Of a stretch of 5,128 nucleotides of DNA, positions 1 through 5,128 are shown piece by piece; within the stretch, counting starts at the first letter, position 1, and every line of letters starts with the position of its first letter. The translations under genes and the position numbers were made by a program. Origin of the DNA: Promethearchaeota archaeon (lineage in GTDB: Archaea; Asgardarchaeota; Lokiarchaeia; Sigyniarchaeales; SOKP01); the NCBI GenBank assembly GCA_030615235.1, contig JAUWZR010000183.1, positions 1 through 5,128 of the forward strand, in the 5' to 3' direction. The notes under the pieces are model-generated. The model saw nothing but the letters and a program-made list of their open reading frames with translations. It was not told the DNA's origin and did not search any database.

Positions 1-63
1 CTAAACTTTAAGGATATCACATTTAAGCAACAATTATACTTTCAAGAATTACTAAGAAGATTA

Positions 64-99
64 TGTAATTGCCAATATTAAATATTGTTGGTAATTATA
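64..99 (+). repeat. Imperfect inverted repeat (12-bp arms, 12-nt loop) in the leader region
   Basis: The arm at 64-75 (TGTAATTGCCAA) pairs with the arm at 88-99 (TTGGTAATTATA). Ten positions are Watson-Crick and two would be G-U wobbles in RNA. The loop holds an inner palindrome, CAATATT-A-AATATTG, at 73-87. It lies about 150 bp before the thymidylate-synthase-like gene. It could be a transcript-end hairpin for a gene left of the window, or a protein-binding site. The region is very AT-rich, so function is unproven. Confidence 0.4.
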
Positions 100-113
100 A
101 ATAAAAAATTAAA

Positions 114-127
114 TATCTAATTAGATA
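114..127. repeat. 14-bp perfect palindrome, possible operator
   Basis: TATCTAATTAGATA is a perfect 14-bp palindrome with no spacer. It contains the overlapping half-sites TCTAAT and ATTAGA, which recur in reversed arrangement at 191-203. A dimeric helix-turn-helix regulator could bind such a site, but this is inference. AT-rich DNA produces palindromes fairly easily. Confidence 0.35.
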
Positions 128-173
128 CTCTCATTTAACACCCTTCAATTTAATTGGGCGTTGTATAATGGTT

Positions 174-191
174 TTGTTAAGGTTTTAACAA
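174..191 (+). repeat. Perfect 7-bp inverted repeat with 4-nt loop upstream of thyA-like gene
   Basis: TTGTTAA-GGTT-TTAACAA has perfect 7-bp arms around a GGTT loop. It lies about 57 bp before the start codon. It could be an operator next to the promoter, or a leader hairpin if transcription begins further upstream near the TATA-like stretch at 161-170. Confidence 0.35.
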
Positions 192-203
192 TTAGATTCT
201 AAT
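191..203. repeat. 13-bp palindrome ATTAGA-T-TCTAAT
   Basis: Perfect 6-bp arms flank a single central T. It directly abuts the preceding inverted repeat and uses the same half-sites as the palindrome at 114-127, in the opposite order. Its place beside a possible TATA element (199-211) would suit a repressor site; this is inference. Confidence 0.3.
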
Positions 204-211
204 AAAATAAA
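199..211 (+). promoter_or_regulatory. Candidate archaeal TATA element for thyA-like gene
   Basis: The A/T-only run TAATAAAATAA, within 199-211, is centred about 43 bp before the ATG. A start site roughly 25 bp downstream would give a short leader that still contains the AAGGTT ribosome site. Weaker alternatives are GTATAATG near 163-170 and AATAATTTTA near 214-223. None is a clean consensus. Confidence 0.22.
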
Positions 212-234
212 GAAATAATTTTAGTGAATCTCTT

Positions 235-240
235 AAGGTT
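235..240 (+). promoter_or_regulatory. Weak Shine-Dalgarno for thyA-like gene
   Basis: AAGGTT ends 7 nt before the ATG at 248 and matches part of the archaeal anti-SD target (GGAGGTGA). It supports 248 as the start. Confidence 0.4.
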
Positions 241-247
241 ATAGAAT

Positions 248-1255
248 ATGGCTCAAGTAATTTTTATTTCTGAAAAAACAGTTCGGGACGCATGGCTTTC
301 AGCCGTAGCTCAAGTTTTATACAATGGAGATGACATTAGAACTGAATACGATAAAAAGGAAGAACTTCCTTCCAAAGATGCTACTGTACTAATCGAAATA
401 GAAAACCCAATGAGCAATCCTATTTCTCGGAAAGGTAAAGTAGTGAAAATCAACTCAAAATATGGAAATTCATTCGAAGTTTATGGTTGTATGGCAGACA
501 CTTACTTGATAGGATCCATTCAAAGCGGCTATATTGAAGAAATCATGGAGGGCGCAAACGATCATTATTTATGGGAGTCGGAAACGAGTTTTCCATATTC
601 ATACCATGATAGAATATTTAAATATACACCCTATTCTCTGGAGGATTCTATCCATGCAAATTACGATTTAGAATTTGTTGATAATAATTTCGTAAGGAAG
701 CACAAAAAACTATTGAAAGGAGGCAAAGTTCAAATTTCTGATGATTCTAAAATCTGGAAATTAAAGCTTTTAGTTGATTTCGATTTAAATAAAAAGATAT
801 CAGACCAAGTAGGAATTCAAAAAATACCCATTGAAGTAATAAATTTCCCAAAAATAGATCAAATTGAATATATAATTAGAAAGTTAAAAGAAAAGCCGTA
901 TTCACGTAGAGCTCAAGCAATAACTTGGCGACCGCTTGTCGATCCATTTCACACTGATCCTCCTTGTCTTCAGAGGATTTATATGCGAGTAAAAGATGAT
1001 AGATTAATCATGCAAACGACCTGGAGGAGTAGAGATTTGTTTAGAGCGTGGGAAGCAAATGTAAATGGAATGATTCGAATCCAGAAGTATGTCGCCGATC
1101 AACTTGGATTAGAAATGGGACATTACTTGGATTTTAGTAATTCCTTGCATATTTACGGTAGTACGATATCTGATGTTAAGGACATGTTTACCAGAATGAA
1201 AAATAGAGGAGAAGAATTTCCTGAGGATGTAATTGAGTTATTGGAACAAAAATAA
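248..1255 (+). CDS. thyA: Thymidylate synthase (ThyA) family protein, long divergent form
   Basis: The 335-aa protein belongs to the ThyA fold family, cytosolic enzymes that reductively methylate dUMP to dTMP using a methylene-pterin. The core at residues 205-303 is clear. A QIEYIIRKLKEKP helix leads into the phosphate-binding pair R220-R221. The catalytic cysteine is C240 in DPPCLQ. The R260-S-x-D263 motif matches E. coli R166-S-x-D169, N271 matches the dUMP-selecting N177, and H301-x-Y303 matches H207/Y209. The N-terminus (AW, l..G, about 15-27) is also ThyA-like. Oddities are an extra segment of about 70 residues (roughly 130-203), no visible DRTGTGT phosphate loop, LQ in place of the CH after the usual catalytic cysteine, and a short C-terminus without the folate-closing tail of bacterial ThyA. 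Retained Asn favours dUMP over dCMP, but a dUMP hydroxymethylase is not excluded. The gene stands alone and converges on cdhA. Confidence 0.83.
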   Translation: MAQVIFISEKTVRDAWLSAVAQVLYNGDDIRTEYDKKEELPSKDATVLIEIENPMSNPISRKGKVVKINSKYGNSFEVYGCMADTYLIGSIQSGYIEEIMEGANDHYLWESETSFPYSYHDRIFKYTPYSLEDSIHANYDLEFVDNNFVRKHKKLLKGGKVQISDDSKIWKLKLLVDFDLNKKISDQVGIQKIPIEVINFPKIDQIEYIIRKLKEKPYSRRAQAITWRPLVDPFHTDPPCLQRIYMRVKDDRLIMQTTWRSRDLFRAWEANVNGMIRIQKYVADQLGLEMGHYLDFSNSLHIYGSTISDVKDMFTRMKNRGEEFPEDVIELLEQK

Positions 1256-1265
1256 AATTGTAAAG

Positions 1266-1292
1266 GATTTAAATAAAAAAATAAAGAAAATT
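1266..1292 (-). terminator. U-rich terminator of cdhA
   Basis: On the minus strand, directly behind the cdhA stop, are consecutive T-tracts (TTTTC, TTTA, then seven Ts at 1281-1275). U-tracts of this sort terminate archaeal transcription. No comparable T-run follows the plus-strand gene. Confidence 0.45.
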
Positions 1293-1298
1293 CTTTAT
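1281..1298. repeat. 18-bp inverted repeat at the convergent gene junction
   Basis: ATAAAGAA-AA-TTCTTTAT has perfect 8-bp arms around a 2-nt centre. It overlaps the cdhA stop codon (1295-1297) and lies 26 bp past the ThyA-like stop. Position suggests a role in ending transcripts from both sides, but the pairing is entirely A/T-rich and the 2-nt centre makes a compact hairpin strained. Confidence 0.3.
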
Positions 1299-3643
1299 GT
1301 ATGACATAGTCTTTTGAGCAAAGTTGGATCTATAATTTCTTTTGGTTTCCAACCTTTTTCTTTTAAAAATGCTACAATTTCGTCTTTCATGTTAATAGGA
1401 ATATCCGCTTCTACTCGAATGAATTTTTCTAAATCGTTTGGAAAATCGACTCCCTTATATTTCCGCTCCAAGTCCATCCAATGAGATAACTTAATCATCC
1501 TACCTTTTGAATTATCTGCAGGTCTTAAACACAATTTGGCCACTAAACATATCGCTTGCTCTATTGACTCTGCGGTCGTAAGTAAATGTTCTGGTCCTGG
1601 TCCAACTAAATGGTCAGCAGTTCCGTCTCTTGCATTATATACCTTCCACGAATCTTCGTCATCAGATCGACCGACAAACATACGCCGATATTCTGCTGCA
1701 TGTGGACCCACTACGGCTGGAACGCCTAATCCGTTTGCCATACTAGCTATACTGGCAGCTTTTTGAGACATAGCGCCCCACGCAACGCCGACAGCTCCAA
1801 CTCTATGTAAGATATAATCAGCAATTTCTTCAAAGTTACCTCGTAACGGACGTCTTGCAAAAATATTTGCTACTTTCATCGCAGCACCAGTAATGTGTGG
1901 ATTTGCAACGCAAGAACCAACATTAACCAGACATCCTCTATCAAAGTCCCCAGGAAATCTATCATAGAGAGTTTTGCCATCTTCATCTTTTATTAAACCG
2001 ATATCCATAGCCCCACAACCGGAAACTACTACAATGTAATTTCTTATGCAGAATTCTTCAGCGAGTTTATATAGTTCTTGGATATCCTTTCCATAAACCG
2101 CACAACCAATAATCGCAATTATCCCAGGTATTTCTCCTAGTACGATTGGGGCTCCAACATTTCGAATCTCTGTATCTTGTATAGGGCCTCGTCCTACTCG
2201 AACGTTAAACCTCTCATTTCTAATTTTATCCCTTCCCGCATGCATTATAAGCGTTAATGGAGATACTTCCTTCATACAATCGGCTTCACAGCGCCCACAA
2301 TCTAAACAATCGTCAAAAACACTCTCTAATAGTGAAAAATCACCATCTTTCGCTAAATGTACTCCTTCAACGATGGGTAAATCGTTAGGGCAATTACGTT
2401 GACAATTACCGCACCCATTACAATTGTAGGCCATCTCGATACAACCTTCCTCGTCGGGAACAGCGCTTCGAGATTTTCTAATTGGGTGGACTTTAATTGC
2501 AGTTTCAGCAGCAACTTTGCCGGCTTTAGTCGGGTCTAGGATAAGGACTCCAGGAAGTTTACCACCAACTAAATCGTCTATTATTTCTTCTGCAGGATCG
2601 TTTGTTCTATCTGGTAAGCCCCCCATATTTTTTTCGTTAGTAGCAATAAATGGAGCGCCTACTAGTTGGGCTTGCTCAAAACTTCGAAGATTGACACACT
2701 GTTCATCGACCATGATTACATCTGCCAAACCAGAGCGGATAAAGTGCATTTGTCTAGACATTGATCCAATGACTTTGGCTCCAGCATAATACCTAGTTAA
2801 ATCATGAGCAGTACAACAAATCGCTCCAATATCAACTTTTTCTTCAATTCCCTTCTCTCTGATGTAATCTACTAATTCTATTCCAGGCGCAACATTGTGC
2901 CCTATCATTAATATCGTTGCTTTATTTTCGATGTCCATAGTTCCCATACCTAATTCAACAATAGGTACGTCTGGTTCACCAGCAGGGAATCCATACGCAG
3001 CAATTTGAACGGCGTCTGATATCTCCATTCCTACCGAATCTGCTAATCCTGCAAGAAAGCTTTTAGCCTCGTAATCTAGATAAGATGACTCTTGTCCTGT
3101 GTGCCCTGAGGCTAATAAATGAGTGATTGTATAATGAACCCATTCCATTGCCGTTTCTAAATCTTCAAGGGTTTCAGGCTTCATTCCTACAACAAGTCGA
3201 GTATGTGGCATTTCTACAGCAATATTATTGCCAAAATTTATTGGAATATTACCATATTTCTCTTTGAGCCAGTGAAGTAAATGATCTCCGTGCGCAGAAT
3301 GACATGAAGCACCTATACAACAAGCAATTTCTACTATCCTTGCTTGCTGTGTTTCCATGTTAATTCCGCAAGCACCTGTTCTACCCTTCGATAGATTACA
3401 CTTCCCGTACGTACAAAGACAACACATGTCACAAATAGGCATGTAGTATGGAGGATATCTTTTCATGAGTTTAAAGAACCAGTCTCGCAATGTCGGAATA
3501 TGAGGTTTTGGGTGTGGCCCCATTGGTTCCCATTCTGTTTCGTCTCCCCAGCTTATCTTACCAGTAGTTAATTCAAAGCCTTTAATCGAACCAAAAGGTC
3601 CTTTATATTCGTCAATTTTTATTCTTGCACCTTTTTTACTCAT
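1295..3643 (-). CDS. cdhA: CO dehydrogenase/acetyl-CoA synthase (ACDS) complex subunit alpha, CdhA
   Basis: CdhA is the Ni-Fe-S subunit that interconverts CO2 and CO in the archaeal Wood-Ljungdahl pathway, passing CO to the acetyl-CoA synthase subunit. Numbering is for the 782-aa form. The N-terminal B/D-cluster region is C71, C74, C75, C77, C82, C92 (CDMCCLCTYGKC, then GACG). A proton-relay His series follows (H115, H118, H121, H124). C-cluster ligands are all present: H249 (GHN), C277 (ICC), C316 (VDEQC), C514 (IGC), C543 (SGCG), C578 (GSC), plus putative catalytic K628. Two inserted ferredoxin-like 4Fe-4S motifs (C408/411/414/418 and C446/449/452/456) mark archaeal CdhA rather than the shorter bacterial CooS. 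Length is normal and the frame intact. I chose ATG at 3643: the in-frame GTG at 3652 lies inside the likely SD, and the TATA element sits 25 bp from the ATG. No cdhB, C, D or E gene adjoins it. GC is visibly higher than in its neighbours. Confidence 0.97.
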   Translation of the reverse strand: MSKKGARIKIDEYKGPFGSIKGFELTTGKISWGDETEWEPMGPHPKPHIPTLRDWFFKLMKRYPPYYMPICDMCCLCTYGKCNLSKGRTGACGINMETQQARIVEIACCIGASCHSAHGDHLLHWLKEKYGNIPINFGNNIAVEMPHTRLVVGMKPETLEDLETAMEWVHYTITHLLASGHTGQESSYLDYEAKSFLAGLADSVGMEISDAVQIAAYGFPAGEPDVPIVELGMGTMDIENKATILMIGHNVAPGIELVDYIREKGIEEKVDIGAICCTAHDLTRYYAGAKVIGSMSRQMHFIRSGLADVIMVDEQCVNLRSFEQAQLVGAPFIATNEKNMGGLPDRTNDPAEEIIDDLVGGKLPGVLILDPTKAGKVAAETAIKVHPIRKSRSAVPDEEGCIEMAYNCNGCGNCQRNCPNDLPIVEGVHLAKDGDFSLLESVFDDCLDCGRCEADCMKEVSPLTLIMHAGRDKIRNERFNVRVGRGPIQDTEIRNVGAPIVLGEIPGIIAIIGCAVYGKDIQELYKLAEEFCIRNYIVVVSGCGAMDIGLIKDEDGKTLYDRFPGDFDRGCLVNVGSCVANPHITGAAMKVANIFARRPLRGNFEEIADYILHRVGAVGVAWGAMSQKAASIASMANGLGVPAVVGPHAAEYRRMFVGRSDDEDSWKVYNARDGTADHLVGPGPEHLLTTAESIEQAICLVAKLCLRPADNSKGRMIKLSHWMDLERKYKGVDFPNDLEKFIRVEADIPINMKDEIVAFLKEKGWKPKEIIDPTLLKRLCHT

Positions 3644-3648
3644 CCATT

Positions 3649-3655
3649 TCACTTC
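3649..3655 (-). promoter_or_regulatory. Shine-Dalgarno-like site that decides the cdhA start
   Basis: GAAGTGA on the minus strand ends 5 nt before the ATG at 3643. The alternative GTG start (3652-3650) is embedded in this element, which argues against using it. Confidence 0.45.
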
Positions 3656-3663
3656 TTTTTTTT

Positions 3664-3671
3664 ATTATATA
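3664..3671 (-). promoter_or_regulatory. TATA box of cdhA
   Basis: TATATAAT on the minus strand is centred about 25 bp before the ATG at 3643. That is the normal archaeal TATA-to-start-site distance, so the transcript may begin at or beside the ATG. It is followed by an A-run and the GAAGTGA element, which a leaderless transcript would not contain. Confidence 0.45.
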
Positions 3672-3696
3672 GATAGATATGAATAATTACTCTTCA

Positions 3697-3707
3697 TTAA
3701 AAAAGTC
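3697..3707 (-). terminator. Possible U-tract terminator behind tatD-like gene
   Basis: GACTTTTTTAATG on the minus strand holds six Ts about 50 bp past the tatD-like stop and just before the cdhA promoter. There is no convincing hairpin before it. Archaeal termination can work with a U-tract alone. Confidence 0.28.
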
Positions 3708-3756
3708 TAATTAATCCATATTCAAATCAATTGGAACCCATACAAAAGGTTTAAAT

Positions 3757-4521
3757 TTAGAAGATCTTAGGAAAAATCTTTTTTGTATTTTCTTCAATTT
3801 GTTTTTCTAATTCATCTGAATTAATTTCTTTTAGCATTGAAATGGAATTTAAAACGTTTTTAACTATTGCAGGAGCACTTACTTTTCCGGAATATTTCAC
3901 TGGACCATCGCTTTCCAGAAGAAGGTGTTCTTTATCAACATTTAAAACGACTTTCTTTACAACTGGTGAATAACTAATTGCTGGTGTAATTGAGAAATAA
4001 TATCCTCTATCCATGCCAAGTTTTAAAAATTTTTCAGGTCCTGAATACCAATGAATGTTGATATTAGGGATTTTATAAGAGGGTAAGGTATTAAAAACTA
4101 TGTTTTCAGCTCCTTTTGTGTGGAGATTAACTGGGAGTTCCAAATCTTGAGCGAGCAATAACATTTTATCAAAAATAGTCTTTTGAAGAGGATATAGCTC
4201 TTTATCTTTAACGAAGTAGTGATCTAGACCAATTTCTCCAATAGCACATATATTTTGCTTATTTTTTTTAATTAAGTCAATTAATGAATCTAATTGTTGT
4301 TCTATTTTCTCATTCATTTTTACTTCTTCAGGATGGATTCCTAATGAGGCAAAAACCTCATTATATTGACTGGCTATTTCTAAAACTCTCTCTTGGCTTA
4401 TGGAACTCATTGCCACAGCAATTATTTTCTCAACCCCAGCATCGCGTGCATTCTTAATAACTTTATCAACTGTTAAATATAGATTAATATGACAATGGAC
4501 ATCAATTAAAATTTTAATCAC
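3757..4521 (-). CDS. TatD family metal-dependent hydrolase
   Basis: The 254-aa protein has the TatD-type amidohydrolase barrel with every metal ligand visible: H9-x-H11 (DVHCHIN), E96 (GEIGLDHYF), H134 (LHTKGAE), H157 (IHWYSG) and D205 (LESDGP). The GIHPEE loop at 61-66 is also typical. Known TatD proteins are cytosolic Mg/Zn-dependent DNases or exonucleases linked to DNA repair, but substrate cannot be read from sequence. The usual His-Ser-Arg after strand 5 is H-T-K here. Length is close to the family norm of about 260. The start is a GTG at 4521; no ATG, GTG or TTG lies between it and the essential DVHCH motif. The GTG sits inside AAAGGTGA, which itself looks like an SD. The gene follows the small upstream gene by 39 bp in the same frame and is probably co-transcribed with it. 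Confidence 0.88.
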   Translation of the reverse strand: MIKILIDVHCHINLYLTVDKVIKNARDAGVEKIIAVAMSSISQERVLEIASQYNEVFASLGIHPEEVKMNEKIEQQLDSLIDLIKKNKQNICAIGEIGLDHYFVKDKELYPLQKTIFDKMLLLAQDLELPVNLHTKGAENIVFNTLPSYKIPNINIHWYSGPEKFLKLGMDRGYYFSITPAISYSPVVKKVVLNVDKEHLLLESDGPVKYSGKVSAPAIVKNVLNSISMLKEINSDELEKQIEENTKKIFPKIF

Positions 4522-4560
4522 CTTTAAAATACTAAAATGAGGATAAGAAATTAAAAGATA

Positions 4561-4896
4561 TTATAATCTATTGATTTCCGCTCTTAAATGAACAATTTTC
4601 TTTACTAAATCAAATTTACTTTTAGGATATTCTCGATTATCTAAATAGTCCATTAATTGTTCCAATTCTTTTAATAAATAATTTTTTATATCCTCTTTAG
4701 TTACATTACCCAAGATCTTAGGTAATGGTTTAAATTTTGCAGTTTTTTTTATCCTTAAAGAGGAGATCGTTTTAGCTAACTGAGACTGAAAACCTTTTGA
4801 TTGAGATGGATCAGCTCCATCAAGCATATCTAGAGCCGTTTTTAAACCGCCGATAAACGATTCTAAATCGCTAATGTCAATCTTATCATCGCTCAT
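4561..4896 (-). CDS. Small uncharacterised helical protein
   Basis: I do not recognise this 111-aa protein. It has no signal peptide, membrane segment, cysteine motif or obvious catalytic residues, and it contains no Cys at all. It begins acidic (MSDDKIDISDLESF), has an apparent helix at about 10-27, a polar Asp/Ser/Gln linker at 28-40, a basic stretch at 48-61 (IKKTAKFKPLPK), and two likely amphipathic helices at about 66-87 and 93-110. Such a layout would suit a small adaptor or nucleic-acid-associated protein, but that is only a description. The ATG at 4896 lacks an SD and is preceded by a good TATA box, so a very short leader is likely. It precedes the TatD-like gene by 39 bp, in frame, suggesting a two-gene unit. 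Codon use is as AT-rich as its neighbours, so it looks native. Confidence 0.7.
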   Translation of the reverse strand: MSDDKIDISDLESFIGGLKTALDMLDGADPSQSKGFQSQLAKTISSLRIKKTAKFKPLPKILGNVTKEDIKNYLLKELEQLMDYLDNREYPKSKFDLVKKIVHLRAEINRL

Positions 4897-4926
4897 AAAT
4901 GTAAGCCAAAATTATATGGTTAATTT

Positions 4927-4934
4927 TTATATAA
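4927..4934 (-). promoter_or_regulatory. TATA box upstream of the small gene and tatD-like gene
   Basis: TTATATAA, followed by an A-run on the minus strand, lies 30 bp before the ATG at 4896 and is preceded by AGG-type BRE purines. Expected transcription start is about 5-8 nt before the ATG. This would drive the small gene and probably the TatD-like gene. A second, poorer ATATAA lies closer, at about 4912-4917. Confidence 0.5.
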
Positions 4935-4980
4935 CCTAGAAAGAGTTTTATTATTTATAATTCATCTTATAATTCTTATT

Positions 4981-5006
4981 AAAAACGATTCTAAGGAGAA
5001 ATCCTT
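4981..5006 (-). terminator. Hairpin plus T-tract behind the right-edge gene
   Basis: On the minus strand, immediately after the TGA, AAGGA-TTTC-TCCTT forms a 5-bp stem with a 4-nt loop (5006-4993). Five Ts follow at 4985-4981. It is a plausible intrinsic-type terminator for the gene entering from the right; the stem is short. Confidence 0.33.
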
Positions 5007-5128
5007 TCATCCCTCTAAATTCAATTCTTCAAATACTAGTTGCGCCAAGGAATTTAATGTTTTTTTTCTTAATTGTTCATCATACAGACGAACTGTATCT
5101 GAAAATTCTATCTGTATTGCCTGACTAT
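5007..5128 (-). CDS. C-terminal end of a gene cut by the window edge
   Basis: An open frame enters from the right edge and ends at TGA (5009-5007), giving 39 residues: SQAIQIEFSDTVRLYDEQ, a basic LRKK, then a helical tail ending in EELNLEG. It is on the same strand as the three genes to its left, is followed by a possible terminator, and its codons resemble those genes. The IQIEFS...R segment vaguely recalls the C-terminal strand of poly-gamma-glutamate-hydrolase or amidase-like zinc peptidases, but 39 residues cannot settle this and I assign no function. Confidence 0.55.
   Translation of the reverse strand, partial: SQAIQIEFSDTVRLYDEQLRKKTLNSLAQLVFEELNLEG

Noticed and set aside
1..60. End of a gene at the left edge (stop triplets at 1-4 on both strands)
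   Set aside because: Only one to three bases precede the stops, so no coding sequence can be supported.
177..240. Direct repeat TTAAGGTT at 177-184 and 233-240
   Set aside because: An 8-mer repeat in very AT-rich DNA is easily due to chance; the second copy is explained by the ribosome site.
248..1255. dCMP hydroxymethylase
   Set aside because: Those enzymes carry Asp in place of the dUMP-selecting Asn; here N271 is retained at the proper distance from R260-S-x-D263.
1536..1766. Plus-strand open frame of 76 codons opposite cdhA
   Set aside because: It lies wholly inside the strongly conserved cdhA on the other strand, has no promoter or ribosome site, and its translation resembles no protein.
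2517..2789. Plus-strand open frame of 90 codons opposite cdhA
   Set aside because: It is the antisense shadow of conserved cdhA codons; its Ser/Pro-rich translation has no family features.
1295..3643. Bacterial-type CooS carbon monoxide dehydrogenase
   Set aside because: The length, the N-terminal segment before the B/D clusters and the two extra ferredoxin-type cluster motifs are those of archaeal CdhA.
1..5128. CRISPR array, tRNA, insertion sequence or a novel multi-gene defence system
   Set aside because: I saw no regularly spaced repeats, cloverleaf-forming segment, transposase, or cluster of unknown genes with effector domains; the genes are mostly housekeeping enzymes.

Overview
The window looks archaeal. 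Base composition is AT-rich, intergenic regions carry TATA-box-like promoters, U-rich tracts lie behind genes, and the central gene encodes an unmistakable archaeal-type CODH/ACS alpha subunit (CdhA). CdhA occurs in methanogens, Archaeoglobi, Asgard archaea and several other anaerobic lineages. The low GC and the lone cdhA make me lean towards an Asgard (Lokiarchaeia-like) genome, but this is a guess from composition and gene type, not a proof.

Layout: 1-247 is non-coding and holds several perfect or near-perfect palindromes in front of a plus-strand thymidylate-synthase-family gene (248-1255). That gene converges on a long minus-strand cdhA (1295-3643), and the short junction has a U-rich terminator and an 18-bp inverted repeat. 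Right of cdhA, all on the minus strand, are a TatD-type metallohydrolase (3757-4521), a small uncharacterised helical, charged protein (4561-4896), and the last 39 codons of a gene entering from the right edge (5007-5128).

How the genes relate: CdhA is the Ni-Fe-S carbon monoxide dehydrogenase subunit that interconverts CO2 and CO for acetyl-CoA synthesis or cleavage in the Wood-Ljungdahl pathway. Its usual partners (cdhB/epsilon, cdhC/beta, cdhD/delta, cdhE/gamma) are not next to it. The ThyA-like enzyme should methylate dUMP with a one-carbon pterin, a metabolite connected to the same C1 network, but the two genes are convergent and are not an operon. The small protein and TatD are in the same frame, separated by one stop codon and 39 bp, and are probably co-transcribed. 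I see no CRISPR array, mobile element, RNA gene or recognisable new multi-gene system. The points most worth checking are the solitary cdhA, the divergent architecture of the ThyA protein and the palindrome cluster upstream of it.
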